Positions 55,755 through 64,000 of a DNA stretch of 64,000 bases are shown here, one piece after another; positions within the stretch are counted from its first letter, which is position 1; each line of letters opens with the position of its first letter. The notes beneath the pieces were generated by a model, which was given only the letters and a program-made list of their open reading frames with translations, was not told the DNA's origin and ran no database searches. The stretch is from Caldilineae bacterium (GTDB taxonomy: Bacteria > Chloroflexota > Anaerolineae > Epilineales > Epilineaceae): assembly GCA_020634625.1 (NCBI GenBank), contig JACKBJ010000019.1:14445-78444 (forward strand). The letters run 5' to 3'. A program made the position numbers and the translations under genes.

Positions 55755-57080
55755 CGCTGCGATCAGCGAGGCGGTCAGGATGCCGACCTTGGCCACGTCG
55801 AGGTAGGGACCGTCGCCGAAGGCGAGCCCGGCGATGAAGAGCGCCATGGTGAAGCCGATGCCGGCCAGGCAGCTGGCGCCCAGGACCTGGCGCCAGCCCA
55901 GCCCCTCGGGCAGCTCGGTCAGGCCGAGCCGCACCGCCAGCCAGCTCATGCCGAAGATGCCGATGGGCTTGCCCAGCACCAGGCCGCCGATGATGGCCAG
56001 GCTGACCGGGTCGAGCAACAAGGCCATCGGCCCGCCGTCCAGGCTGACGCCGGCGTTGGCCAGGGCGAAGAGCGGCAGGATGACGAAGGTCACCCAGGGG
56101 TGCAGGGCGTACTCGAAGCGAGCCAGCGGGGTCTCGGCGTGCTCGCAGGTCAGCTCCAGCTCGCGGATGGCCTCGCGCTGGTCGATCGTGGGCCGGTCGA
56201 GGGCTTCGGGCCGGGCCGAGCCCTCGAAGAGGTCGAGAATGGCCCGGCTGCGGGCCAGGAATGCCCGGGTGTCGAGGCTGCGGTAGACCGGGATGGCCAT
56301 GGCGACCAGCACGCCGGCCACCGTGGCATGCACGCCGCTCTTGAGCACGGCCAGCCAGAGCAACGCTCCGAGTACCGCATAGCCCAGGGCGCGGCGCACG
56401 CGCAGCCAGTGCAACAGGCGCAGCGCCAGAAAGAGCAGCGCGGCCGCGGCCAGCGCGGCCCAGGCGATCCGTTCGGTGTAGAAGAGCGCGATGACCAGCA
56501 CCGCCCCGATGTCGTCGACGATGGCGACCGCCGTCAGGAAGAGCTTGAGCGCCAGCGGGACGCGCTTGCCCAGGAGCAGCAGCACGCCCAGCGCGAAGGC
56601 GATGTCGGTGGCCATCGGCACGCCCCAGCCGACCTCGGCCAGGGAGTGGCCCGGCGCCAGGAGCAGGTAGATGCCGGCCGGAGCCGCCATCCCGCCCAGG
56701 GCGGCCAGGACCGGCAGCGCGGCCTTGCGCGGCGAAGCCAGGTCGCCCACCCGCGCCTCGCGCTTGATCTCCAGGCCGACCACGAAGAAGAAGACCGCCA
56801 TCAGCCCGTCGTTGATCCAGAGCAGGAGCGGCTTGAACAGCGCGAAGCCGCCGATCTCGAATCCAAAGCGGGTCTGCCACAGCGCCTGATAGCTTTCGCG
56901 CCAGGGCGAGTTGGCCCAGATCAGGGCCGTCAGGGCGCAGGCGACCAGCAGGATGCCGCCGAGGGCCTCGATCTCGAAGAAGCGCCGCACGTGACGGACC
57001 AGCCCGTCGGCAGGCGCATCCGAAGGCAGGGCGGGCACGAGGGAATCGACGCGTGGGGAATGGGAGCCAGGACTGGCCAT
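55683..57080 (-). CDS. nhaA: Na+/H+ antiporter NhaA
   Basis: A 465-residue membrane antiporter with about 12 helices. The diagnostic regions are ALIWANSPW, INDGLMAVFFFVVGLEIKRE, the ion site in MATDIAFALGVLLLLG (TDIAFA) and AVAIVDDIGAVLVIALFY (the DD pair), and GKPIGIFGMSWLAVR and CLAGIGFTMALFIAGLAF at the C-terminal half. It exchanges sodium for protons in pH and salt homeostasis. The C-terminal codons overlap convergent meaB. Upstream on the same strand lie the CBS and Usp genes. Confidence 0.95.
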   Translation of the reverse strand: MASPGSHSPRVDSLVPALPSDAPADGLVRHVRRFFEIEALGGILLVACALTALIWANSPWRESYQALWQTRFGFEIGGFALFKPLLLWINDGLMAVFFFVVGLEIKREARVGDLASPRKAALPVLAALGGMAAPAGIYLLLAPGHSLAEVGWGVPMATDIAFALGVLLLLGKRVPLALKLFLTAVAIVDDIGAVLVIALFYTERIAWAALAAAALLFLALRLLHWLRVRRALGYAVLGALLWLAVLKSGVHATVAGVLVAMAIPVYRSLDTRAFLARSRAILDLFEGSARPEALDRPTIDQREAIRELELTCEHAETPLARFEYALHPWVTFVILPLFALANAGVSLDGGPMALLLDPVSLAIIGGLVLGKPIGIFGMSWLAVRLGLTELPEGLGWRQVLGASCLAGIGFTMALFIAGLAFGDGPYLDVAKVGILTASLIAALVGVTVLLTAKGSQDPSGTGGGA

Positions 57081-57188
57081 CGGTCGGGATGCTCCTGTCG
57101 GGGCGTGGCGAGACTTTCGCTCATGTCGCCGAGCTTAATACAACGACTAATCTAGCAGCCGCGAGGTGCGACGCCAAGGGATCGGCCA

Positions 57189-57647
57189 TCAGCCGAAATC
57201 GGACTCCGTCTGCAGGGGCGGCAGCCCGCGAGCGACGAACTTGAAGATGTCGCTCTCGGTGATGATGCCCACGATGGCCCCCTGTTCCAGGACCGGCAGG
57301 GCGCCGATCTTGTGGTGGACCATCAGCTGGGCGGCCATGGCCAGCGAGTCCTCGGGGCCGACGGTGACGACCCGGCTGCTCATGGCGCGCCGCACGTCGG
57401 GGATCTCGGCCTGCGCCGCCTGGCCGGCCCCGTAGAAGGGCGTGCCGGCCGGCATGACCCGCCGCGCGTCCTCCAGCGTGACGATCCCGACCAGCTGCTG
57501 GTCGGAGCCGCCGACCACCGGGAGCCGACGGATGCCGCGTTGCTGCATCAGCTCGATCGCGACATCGACCTTGAGCCCCTGGTCGATCGAAGCGGGTGCC
57601 TTGCTCATCACCTCGCCGACCTTCGTCTCGAGCATGATGGTGGGCAT
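57189..57647 (-). CDS. Small two-CBS-domain protein
   Basis: A 152-residue protein with two CBS motifs (VGEVMSKAPASIDQGLKVDV...RRLPVVGGSDQQLVGIVTLED, and SSRVVTVGPEDSLAMAAQLM...GALPVLEQGAIVGIITESDI). CBS pairs bind adenine nucleotides and act as energy or redox sensors. It has a near-perfect AAAGGAGG ribosome site. It sits 69 bases downstream of the Usp gene and 108 bases upstream of nhaA, all on the same strand, suggesting a stress-response cluster. Confidence 0.9.
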   Translation of the reverse strand: MPTIMLETKVGEVMSKAPASIDQGLKVDVAIELMQQRGIRRLPVVGGSDQQLVGIVTLEDARRVMPAGTPFYGAGQAAQAEIPDVRRAMSSRVVTVGPEDSLAMAAQLMVHHKIGALPVLEQGAIVGIITESDIFKFVARGLPPLQTESDFG

Positions 57648-57716
57648 GGTTCGGCCTCCTTTGGCGTGGCGGCGCAGCGCCGCGATTCCAAGCGTCTCGG
57701 GGGTCGGCGGTCCGAC

Positions 57717-58691
57717 CTACAGCAGGTCCTCGGCGCCGTCCTGGGTGCAGCGGACCAGCAGCACCGGCGTCTCGGCCGACCGGAGCACCCGGTCGGCCAC
57801 GCTGCCGAAGGCCCAGCGCCTCAGCCCGCCCAGACCGTGCGTGGTCATCGCCAGCAGGCCGACCGCGTCGCGCTGGTCGATCTCGAGCAGGGCTTCGGCC
57901 ACGTTCTCGGCCGGCAGCACCTCGGTGGTCACGGCGAAGCCGCGCTCGCGCAGCGCCGCCGCCTGCCGGTCCAGATACTGCCGGGCCCAGGACTCGCGCA
58001 GATCCTCCGAGTCCCGTTCCTGCCCGTCCCAGCGCATGCGCACCTGCTCCGACTCGTACTGTACCACGATTCGCACGAGCGTGATGGCGGCCCCGAAGCT
58101 GCGGGCCATCGCTTCCGCCTGCGGCAGCACCCGCTCGGCCAGGCCGGAGCCATCCAGCGCGACCGCGATGGTGCGCGGCCCGGCCTCGCCCCAGGCCGTC
58201 GGCTGGCGCACCAGGAGGATCGGGCGGCGCGCGGTCTGGAGCACCTTGTCGGCCACGCTGCCCAAGGCCCAGCGGCTCATGCCGCCGCGACCGTGGGTGG
58301 CCATGACGATGAGCTCCGCATCGACCGCCTCGGCGGTGGCGACGATCGCCTCGGCCGGCGCGCGGTCGACCAGGTGCGCCGTCGCGCCGATGCCCTGAGC
58401 GCTCAGCCGCTGTTCGACCTCGCTCAGGTACTGCGCGGCCTCGGCCTGGGACATGCGCACCAGCTCCTCCGCCGAAGGCAGGGTCGGCGGTTGTTCCGGA
58501 AACTCGACGTGGTGCATGCGCTGCTCGAGCTCGACCTGGTGCAGCAACGGCACCGTCACCAGGTCGAGCCGCGCGCCGCGACGCCGGGCGATCGTCGTGG
58601 CGAGCTCGAGCGCGATCTCGGCCCGGGCCGACTCGTCGAGGGGCACGACGATGCGCGGGCTGGCGTTGGCCTTGGCTTCGGAACTGCTCAT
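57717..58691 (-). CDS. Double-domain universal stress protein
   Basis: A 324-residue protein made of two UspA domains. Each domain ends with the nucleotide-binding pattern G-2x-G-9x-G(S/T): THGRGGMSRWALGSVADKVL (first) and THGLGGLRRWAFGSVADRVL (second), implying ATP binding in both. Each begins with a hydrophobic strand plus Asp (VVPLDESARAE; AVALDGSGLAERV). Tandem Usp proteins respond to starvation, oxidative or ionic stress. An AGGAGCAGG ribosome site precedes the ATG. Confidence 0.93.
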   Translation of the reverse strand: MSSSEAKANASPRIVVPLDESARAEIALELATTIARRRGARLDLVTVPLLHQVELEQRMHHVEFPEQPPTLPSAEELVRMSQAEAAQYLSEVEQRLSAQGIGATAHLVDRAPAEAIVATAEAVDAELIVMATHGRGGMSRWALGSVADKVLQTARRPILLVRQPTAWGEAGPRTIAVALDGSGLAERVLPQAEAMARSFGAAITLVRIVVQYESEQVRMRWDGQERDSEDLRESWARQYLDRQAAALRERGFAVTTEVLPAENVAEALLEIDQRDAVGLLAMTTHGLGGLRRWAFGSVADRVLRSAETPVLLVRCTQDGAEDLL

Positions 58692-58782
58692 GATCCTGCT
58701 CCTGATCTCCGGCCCGGTGTCGGCCGGGCGCCGCGGTCACGCGGACCGGGTCGAGTGTCGGGCCGAGGCCCGCCGGGCGTCG

Positions 58783-60009
58783 CTAGGCCGTGCGCATCGC
58801 GGCGCGCGCTTCGGCGGCGATCTGCCGTCCGATGGCCAGCGCGGCCGTCGCCGCCGGCGAGGGGGCGTTGAGCACGTGGATCGCGCGGGCGCCGCGCAGG
58901 ATCCGGAAGTCGTCCAACAGGCGGCCGTCGCGCGCGAGCGCCTGGGCACGGACGCCGGCGCCGCCCGGCTCCAGATCGGCCGGGCGAATCCCCGGCAGCA
59001 GCCGCGCCAGGTCGCTGGCGAAGCGGCGGCGCGAGAAGGAGCGTCGCTGCTCGGCCCACCCGACTCGCCAGAAGCGCCTGGCCAGGCGCCAGAAGCCGGG
59101 GTAGCTCAGGCTCGACCAGCTGTCCCCCAGCGAGACGTCCAAGCGACCATAGCCCTCGCGCCGCCAGGCCAGCACGGCGTTGGGCCCGGCCTCGACCGAG
59201 CCGTCGACTCTGCGCGTGAAGTGGACGCCCAGGAAGGGCAGGCGGGGATCCGGCACCGGGTAGATCAGGCCCCGCACCAGGTCGCGCCTGGCCTCGACCA
59301 GGCGCAGGTACTCGCCGCGGAAGGGGATGATGCGCAGATCGGGGCGGACGCCGCAGCGCCGCGCCACGCGGTCGGCCTGCAGGCCGGCGCAGGTCACCAG
59401 CTGGCGGCAGCGGAGCCGGCCGGCCGAGGTCTCGAGGCGCATGCCCGACGGCTCGTCGTGCCCGCTCGTGAGCCGCGCGCCCTTGAGGATGCGGCCGCCC
59501 GCCGCCTCGAAGCGTTCGGCCATGGCGCGCGCGACCGCGCCGTAGTCGACGATGCCGGTCTGGGGCACCCAGAGGCCGGCCAGTCCGCGGGCCTGCGGCT
59601 CGATGGCCGGGATGTCCTCGGCCGACAGGCGGCGCAGGCCCTCGAGCCCGTTGGTCCGTCCGCGCTCGGCCAGCGCGTCCAGGGCGCCGAGCTCCTCGGG
59701 ACGGGTGGCCAGGACCAGCTTGCCGCAGCGTTCGTAGGGCAGGCCCTGCGCCTCGCAGAAGGCAAACAGGTCCTCGCGACCCTCGGCGCAGAGCCGGGCC
59801 TTGAGCGAGCCGGGCCGGTAGTAGAGGCCGGCGTGGATCACGCCGCTGTTGTGGCCGGTCTGATGCGCCGCCAGGCCTGACTCGGCCTCGAGCAGCAGGA
59901 CCTCGCGGCCTTCTCGCTCGACCAGCGCCAGCGCCGTGGCCAACCCAACGATGCCGCCGCCGATCACGGCCACCTCGCAATCGCTGTTCAGCCCGCCCAA
60001 GCCGTCCAC
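58783..60009 (-). CDS. lhgO: L-2-hydroxyglutarate oxidase
   Basis: A 408-residue FAD-dependent oxidase of the DAO superfamily. It has the N-terminal FAD motif VAVIGGGIVGLATALALVER, the LhgO signature HQTGHNSGVIHAGLYYRPGS, the substrate region PFRGEYLRL and VPDPRLPFLGVHFTRRVDGS, and a C-terminal HVLNAPSPAATAALAIG. It oxidises L-2-hydroxyglutarate to 2-oxoglutarate, passing electrons to oxygen or quinone. The start is a GTG at 60009. It is possibly the first gene of the lhgO-usp-CBS-nhaA run (gaps of 91, 69 and 108 bases). Confidence 0.92.
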   Translation of the reverse strand: MDGLGGLNSDCEVAVIGGGIVGLATALALVEREGREVLLLEAESGLAAHQTGHNSGVIHAGLYYRPGSLKARLCAEGREDLFAFCEAQGLPYERCGKLVLATRPEELGALDALAERGRTNGLEGLRRLSAEDIPAIEPQARGLAGLWVPQTGIVDYGAVARAMAERFEAAGGRILKGARLTSGHDEPSGMRLETSAGRLRCRQLVTCAGLQADRVARRCGVRPDLRIIPFRGEYLRLVEARRDLVRGLIYPVPDPRLPFLGVHFTRRVDGSVEAGPNAVLAWRREGYGRLDVSLGDSWSSLSYPGFWRLARRFWRVGWAEQRRSFSRRRFASDLARLLPGIRPADLEPGGAGVRAQALARDGRLLDDFRILRGARAIHVLNAPSPAATAALAIGRQIAAEARAAMRTA

Positions 60010-60178
60010 CCTGCCGCCATCCCCGTTTCGCCATCGGCCCGTCGAGCACGGAAGCTCCGCCCGCCAAGCCTAGCGCGAAGCCGGCCGCCGGCCATCCGCC
60101 AGGCGGGTGGCCGGCGACCTGGCCAGCTGGCCAGGAACCCCGTGCTGCGGCCGGGCGGGCGGGTGCGGATGCCCGGAC

Positions 60179-61441
60179 TCATGGTCGATCGACGCGCGGC
60201 AGATGGAGCCGCGATCCGGGCGTCGGGCTGGCGGCCGGCCGGGTCGCCGTCGCGGTCGGCGTCCAGGTCGCTGCGCCAGGTGCGAGGCAGCGCAGGCCCC
60301 AGGCCAGGCGTTCGATGGCGCCCTCGGCCTGGCCGCCCAGGAACACGGCCTGGCCGGCGATCGGGCTCCATGCGGCGCCCATGCCGCGCAGGCTGGGCGG
60401 CAGCGGGCCCGACACAGCGGGCGTCAGCCAGCGCGGCGGCTCGGACGCCAGGTCGAGCGCCGCCAGGTCGTTCAGGGCGCCGAGGCCGTCCGAGCTGCCG
60501 CCGAAGATCAGCATCCAGCCCTGTTCGGGCAGGTAGACGGCGCCGTGGTCGAACCGGGCCAGCGGCGGGCTTCCGGCTGGCGCCAGCCGGCGCCAGCGCG
60601 CGGCTTCCCAGCCCGCGTCGAGCTCGAGCGACCAGAGCTCGTCCAGGCCCTGCGTCCAGTCACGAGTTCCGCCGTAGACCAGCATGCGCCGGCCGACCGG
60701 GTCATAGACCGCACTGTGGGCGAAGCGAGCGTCGGGGCCGCCCTCGAGCGCGAGGGGCTCCCAGGCCGGCGTCGGGCCGAGGCGCAGCCGACGCAGGTCG
60801 GCCGTGCGGCTGTCGTCGGCCTCGCCGCTGCGACCGCCGAAGACGATCATCGCATCCGCCGCCGGATCGTAGACGGCGCTGTGGTCGGCCCGCGGTCCGC
60901 TCGCCGGATCTTCGATGGCTTCCCAGCGCGGCGTCGCCCCGTCCAGGCGCAGCCCGAAGGCGCTGTCGTAGACGCGGCCGAAGGTCTGCGGCAGCACCCC
61001 GCCACCCCCTAGCGGGGACTGCCAGGTGAAGGTGCCGCCCGGCGGCAGCGTGTCCACGCCGCCGTAGGTGAGCATCGTGGTCCCGTCCGCCGCGTCGCGT
61101 AGGATGCTGCTGTGCTGGGCGCGTGGCCCCGGTCCCCGACCCAGGGGCGCCAGCTGGCGCCAGCTGCCGCGGCTCGAGGCGCGTTGGTCCAGCAGCCGCA
61201 GGGTGTCGGTGACGGTCTCCGATCTCGGGTCGTCGGCGCCGCCGAAGGCCAGCACACCCAGCTCGGGCAGGCCGACCAGGCTCAGCTGTGCCGAGGCCTC
61301 GCCCGCGCTCAGCCGCTCCCAGGCGCAGCGGCCCTGCGCCTCTTGGGCCGGCGCCGCGCCGGCCAGGCGCAGACCGATCCATCCGGCCAGCAGCAGGCCG
61401 AGGAATGCGCGGTGGTGGACGGCGATCGTCTGGCGGCGCAC
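60179..61441 (-). CDS. Secreted kelch-repeat protein
   Basis: A 420-residue exported protein: signal peptide (LGLLLAGWIGLRLAGAAPA) followed by six or seven kelch-type repeats (GPRADHSAVYDPAADAMIVF, RFAHSAVYDPVGRRMLVYGG, LARFDHGAVYLPEQGWMLIF and so on) that build a beta-propeller. A Thr/Pro linker (TPTATATRPAASPTPG) ends in LHLPRVDRP, a Chloroflexota-style C-terminus. No catalytic residues are recognised, so binding is the likely role. The GTG at 61441 has AAGGGGTG upstream. Confidence 0.85.
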   Translation of the reverse strand: MRRQTIAVHHRAFLGLLLAGWIGLRLAGAAPAQEAQGRCAWERLSAGEASAQLSLVGLPELGVLAFGGADDPRSETVTDTLRLLDQRASSRGSWRQLAPLGRGPGPRAQHSSILRDAADGTTMLTYGGVDTLPPGGTFTWQSPLGGGGVLPQTFGRVYDSAFGLRLDGATPRWEAIEDPASGPRADHSAVYDPAADAMIVFGGRSGEADDSRTADLRRLRLGPTPAWEPLALEGGPDARFAHSAVYDPVGRRMLVYGGTRDWTQGLDELWSLELDAGWEAARWRRLAPAGSPPLARFDHGAVYLPEQGWMLIFGGSSDGLGALNDLAALDLASEPPRWLTPAVSGPLPPSLRGMGAAWSPIAGQAVFLGGQAEGAIERLAWGLRCLAPGAATWTPTATATRPAASPTPGSRLHLPRVDRP

Positions 61442-61560
61442 GGGTCACCCCTTGGGTCGGCCGACGCGAGCCCAACGAGTATATCGCGCGGGTCGACCGG
61501 TGCAAGGGATCGGCCGCGCGCCCTTGCCCCCGCCATGGCGCGCCGCGGGCCGGCGGCGGC

Positions 61561-61593
61561 GGATCCGCGGGCGGCCGGGCTGGCCGCGGATCC
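61561..61593. repeat. 10-bp perfect inverted repeat in a divergent promoter region
   Basis: GGATCCGCGG (61561-61570) and CCGCGGATCC (61584-61593) flank a 13-base loop, between the kelch gene (leftward) and the next rightward gene. A TATCAT -10-like hexamer follows at 61604-61609. Together they could form an operator and promoter for the rightward gene. Confidence 0.4.
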
Positions 61594-61671
61594 CACGGCA
61601 ACCTATCATCGCGGCGACCGAGCCCGGCCCCGAGCCGGGGACGCGGCCCACCCCCGCCAGGAACAGGCCCC

Positions 61672-62421
61672 ATGCCTCACGATGCCGATGCGCTCGCCGG
61701 GACCGGCGCGGCGGGGGACGCCGACCCCGGAGCCGCCGGTCCGGCCGGCCGCTGGCCGGGCCTCGTCCTGGCCCTGCTGCTGCTGTCGGCGCTGTTGGCC
61801 GGACTGCGCCTGGTCCAGCGGCGAGCGCCGCTGGACCGAGCCTGGGCGGCGGTCGAGCAGGCCGGCCCGTTGCGCTTCGAGGGCACGAGCCAGATCCGGG
61901 CCGGCCAGCTGGAGCGGCGCTATTCCGTGACGGGCGAGGCCGAGGGCGGTCGGCTGGCCCTGACGCTGCAGACGGGGCTCGCCGCCGCCGATGCGCCGCG
62001 CTATCGGCTCGCGTGGCCCCGGGCCGAGCGGGTCGACCCGGCCTCCGACAGGGAGGGGCTGCGCGAGGTCGAGCCGCACGCCCTGGCGCTGATCCTGCCG
62101 GCCGGCGATCCCCTGGCGCTGCTGGCCAGCGCCCAGGCGCAGCGTCGCGGCGCGCTGGAACGGGTGGGCGATCGGCGCTGCCGGCGGGTCGACTTCCGGA
62201 TCGGCGCGCGGGCCTATGCCGCCTGGTGGGCGGCGCATCCGGCCTGGTGGCCGGTCAACGCCGACAGCGGGGGCCTGCAGCGCTTCACGGCCTCCGGCAG
62301 CGCCTGGATCGACCCCACCAGCGATCTCCCCTGCCGGATCGCCCTGCGCATCGAGCTGCCGCGTCTGGCCGGCGAGCGAGCCGGCGTCGGCGAGATGGAC
62401 TGGCGCTACGCGGCACCCTGA
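61672..62421 (+). CDS. Unknown single-pass membrane protein with extracytoplasmic domain
   Basis: A 249-residue protein: a short acidic/Gly-rich cytoplasmic start, one transmembrane helix (WPGLVLALLLLSALLAGLRL) and an outside domain of alternating strands (LRFEGTSQIRAGQLERRYSV, RLALTLQTGL, RCRRVDFRIGARAYAAWW, LPCRIALRIELP). The strand pattern, with a central WW and a Gly-rich end, recalls LolA/LppX-like lipid-binding half-barrels, but this is an inference from pattern only. The ATG at 61672 follows CAGGAACAGG. Confidence 0.65.
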   Translation: MPHDADALAGTGAAGDADPGAAGPAGRWPGLVLALLLLSALLAGLRLVQRRAPLDRAWAAVEQAGPLRFEGTSQIRAGQLERRYSVTGEAEGGRLALTLQTGLAAADAPRYRLAWPRAERVDPASDREGLREVEPHALALILPAGDPLALLASAQAQRRGALERVGDRRCRRVDFRIGARAYAAWWAAHPAWWPVNADSGGLQRFTASGSAWIDPTSDLPCRIALRIELPRLAGERAGVGEMDWRYAAP

Positions 62422-62497
62422 CCTGCGCAGGGCGCGACGGCGGATCGCGCCGATGCAAGGCGCCGCGCGCCGACGCCTTGCCGCGGCCGCCAGCCCC

Positions 62498-62527
62498 TTG
62501 CGCCGGCGCTCCAGGCTTCGCTATCAT
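62498..62527 (+). promoter_or_regulatory. Candidate promoter of the proline-rich protein gene
   Basis: A weak -35 TTGCGC (62498-62503), 18-base spacer and -10 TATCAT (62522-62527). A 7-bp hairpin (GGCGCGA 62431-62437 with TCGCGCC 62445-62451) just upstream probably terminates the preceding gene. Confidence 0.35.
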
Positions 62528-62611
62528 CAACTGGGTCCTGTCGGCCGCGCGGCCTGGCGCCAGCCCGGCCCCGGCAGGCCCACAAGCCCCTGCCAGCCCA
62601 TCGAGGAGGGC

Positions 62612-63250
62612 ATGCCGATGTCGACTCCACCGCTCCCGCGCCTGCGATTCTGGGCCCTGATCGGCCTCGCGGTCGTCGGCTTCGCCCGGCCAGCCGGCAT
62701 GCTCGCGGCACCGGCCGATTCCGAGCCCGCCGTCGCCGCCGTCGCCCCGGAGCCCGCCGTCGCGGAGGCACCCGCACCCGCCGCCGATCCGGTCGCGCCC
62801 GAGGGGCATCCGATCATCCCCATCCACTACCCGCGCTTCCCGATCATCCATCCGGGCTTCCCGATCATCATCATCCCGATCTACCCCTACCCGCACCCCT
62901 GCGGTCCGGCCGGCGTGGTCTACCCACCGCCCCCGCCGGGTCTGCCGACACCGATCGGCACGCCCGCCGCGCGGCCGCCGCTCCTGCCCCTGCCCTCGCC
63001 CACGCCGGGCGGCCGTGCCCAGAGCGAGCAGTACCGCGTCTGCCCCCAGGTCAAGGGCCTCGTGCCGCAGGACGTTCAGGATCTGGCCACCGGCGAGCCC
63101 TGGCGCTTCAACGGCTACGGCGAGCTGCGCAACCCGGGCATCCCCTACCACCCGCTCTGGAACACCTACCGCACCTGGCTTTCGCTGCGCGATACGGCCC
63201 AGCCCTACAGCGTCTGCAACCTGCCGCTGTGGAAGTCCGGTTGCCCTTGA
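62612..63250 (+). CDS. Secreted Pro/Ile-rich protein, unknown function
   Basis: A 212-residue exported protein: signal peptide (RLRFWALIGLAVVGFARPAG), an Ala/Pro/Glu linker, then a striking Pro-Ile-His-Tyr segment (HPIIPIHYPRFPIIHPGFPI, then IIIPIYPYPHPCG) in regular alternation. A Pro-rich spacer and a C-terminal domain of about 75 residues with four Cys (including CPQVKGLVPQDVQDL and VCNLPLWKSGCP) follow. I recognise no family. The Pro-Ile pattern suggests an extended, perhaps polyproline-like, wall- or surface-spanning rod. GAGGAGGG supports the ATG at 62612. Confidence 0.7.
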   Translation: MPMSTPPLPRLRFWALIGLAVVGFARPAGMLAAPADSEPAVAAVAPEPAVAEAPAPAADPVAPEGHPIIPIHYPRFPIIHPGFPIIIIPIYPYPHPCGPAGVVYPPPPPGLPTPIGTPAARPPLLPLPSPTPGGRAQSEQYRVCPQVKGLVPQDVQDLATGEPWRFNGYGELRNPGIPYHPLWNTYRTWLSLRDTAQPYSVCNLPLWKSGCP

Positions 63251-63324
63251 TCGTGACGACGGCCTGGCTGCGCGAGCCGCGAGACCGCGCGTGCGCCAGC
63301 CGCTAGCCGGAGCAAGGCGTCGAT

Positions 63325-63364
63325 CTCGCCCGTGCCCGTCCTGGCCAGGACCGGCGCGGGCGAG
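63325..63364. terminator. Imperfect hairpin before the carbamate kinase gene
   Basis: CTCGCCCG (63325-63332) pairs with CGGGCGAG (63357-63364), and the inner arms GCC and GTCCTGG also pair with their counterparts, with one wobble and one mismatch. It lies 75 bases after the stop of the Pro-rich protein gene and 24 bases before the next ATG. Confidence 0.45.
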
Positions 63365-63388
63365 TCGCTTCGGCTGGCGGGTCATGGC

Positions 63389-64000
63389 ATGAGCGGTGAC
63401 CTGCCCTGGCGCGAGCGGCCCCTGACCGTGCTGGCGGTGGGCGGCAACGCGCTGCTGCCGACCGGCTCGCTGGGCACGCTGGAGGAGCAGTGGCGGGCGG
63501 TTCGCGCCACCGCCGAGCAGGTGGCGCGGCTGGCCGCCAGCGGGCGGCGCCTGGTGGTGACCCACGGCAACGGTCCCCAGGTCGGCCTGGCCCTGCGCCG
63601 GGCCGCGCTGGCCGAGCCCGAGCTGCCGGCCCTCACGATGGACGTCGCGGTGGCCCACACCCAGGGCGAGATCGGCTATGCCTTGGCCCGGTCCATCGCC
63701 GACGCCTTGCCCGCGCTCGGCGGACACCGCCCGGTGGTGGCCCTGATCAGCCAGGTGCTGGTCGATCCGGCCGACCCGGCCTTCGAGGCTCCCGACAAGC
63801 CCATCGGCGGCTTCCTGACCGAAGCCGAGGCCGCGCGGCTCGGCGCGCAGCGCGGCTGGCGTTTCGCCCGGCTCGCACCCGGCCCGCGCGGCTGGCGCCG
63901 CGTGGTGGCTTCACCCGAGCCCCTGGCGATCCTGGAGATCGCGTCCATCCGCGACCTGGTCGATGCCGGCACGGTGGTCGTGGCCGGCGGCGGCGGAGGC
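63389..64000 (+). CDS. arcC: Carbamate kinase (partial, runs off the window)
   Basis: The first 204 codons of an amino-acid-kinase-family enzyme. It has VGGNALLPTG near the N-terminus, THGNGPQVGLALRRA, the carbamate-kinase region VAHTQGEIGYALARSI, SQVLVDPADPAFEAPDKPIG and VVVAGGGGG at the cut edge. The family (about 310 residues) interconverts carbamate plus ATP and carbamoyl phosphate plus ADP, usually in arginine deiminase or purine/allantoin catabolism. The remainder and any partner genes lie beyond position 64000. Confidence 0.9.
   Translation, partial: MSGDLPWRERPLTVLAVGGNALLPTGSLGTLEEQWRAVRATAEQVARLAASGRRLVVTHGNGPQVGLALRRAALAEPELPALTMDVAVAHTQGEIGYALARSIADALPALGGHRPVVALISQVLVDPADPAFEAPDKPIGGFLTEAEAARLGAQRGWRFARLAPGPRGWRRVVASPEPLAILEIASIRDLVDAGTVVVAGGGGG

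Overview
The window is GC-rich DNA that most likely comes from a member of the Chloroflexota. The main evidence is the exported proteins: they carry Thr-Pro-rich linkers (for example PTPTRTPTPT) followed by an LPLLLR/LPALVNG/LPRV-type hydrophobic motif, a style typical of that phylum. NHL, kelch and S8 exoproteins, a SARP/BTAD regulator and a split MutA/MutB mutase fit the same picture. No rRNA, tRNA, CRISPR array or insertion sequence was seen.

Layout. 0-7 kb: the first codons of a GNAT-like gene leave leftward and a giant secreted NHL/vWA protein reads rightward. 7-14 kb: a self-inhibited Fic enzyme with an operator-like dyad on its promoter, a wrecked acetamidase gene, an OmpR/HAMP-kinase two-component pair, a DinB-MsrA fusion, a ketosynthase with altered catalytic histidines and a DUF2062 membrane protein. 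14-18 kb: a tight fixABCX electron-transfer operon with an extra 97-residue gene. 18-27 kb: serB-serA, an HtrA protease, hypoxanthine phosphoribosyltransferase, an EEP-fold membrane protein, an Old Yellow Enzyme and an orphan peptide-binding lipoprotein.

27.4-33.1 kb is the accessory part. Base composition falls sharply (28/60 G+C in the line at 27481 against 44/60 at 26221). It holds an unknown exported, C-terminally anchored protein, a 1004-residue NACHT-type STAND ATPase ending in a formylglycine-enzyme/C-type-lectin-like domain, a perfect TGTGA-N6-TCACA CRP-type site, and a class III nucleotide cyclase homologue with changed specificity and catalytic residues. A ten-unit 12-bp tandem repeat array follows. 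I regard this as the best candidate for an undescribed signalling or defence system.

33-64 kb: two tandem giant S8 proteases in which Glu occupies the catalytic Asp position; mutA-mutB (methylmalonyl-CoA mutase); an operon of a double-HTH TetR regulator, a rifampin-phosphotransferase/PEP-synthase-like enzyme and a half-size permease, preceded by a large nested palindrome; a SARP regulator divergent from a secreted protein with ten DxNxDGD calcium-loop repeats; meaB (the MutAB chaperone GTPase); nhaA, a CBS protein, a double Usp protein and lhgO; a kelch exoprotein; two small exported proteins; and the start of a carbamate kinase cut by the window edge.

Gene ends are often marked by long perfect GC hairpins without U tracts. 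Several promoters fit TTGAC(C/G)-17/18-TAG(A)(A/C)T. MutAB and MeaB act together in propionate/methylmalonyl metabolism, FixABCX in electron transfer from flavoprotein to ferredoxin or quinone, and SerB/SerA in serine synthesis.
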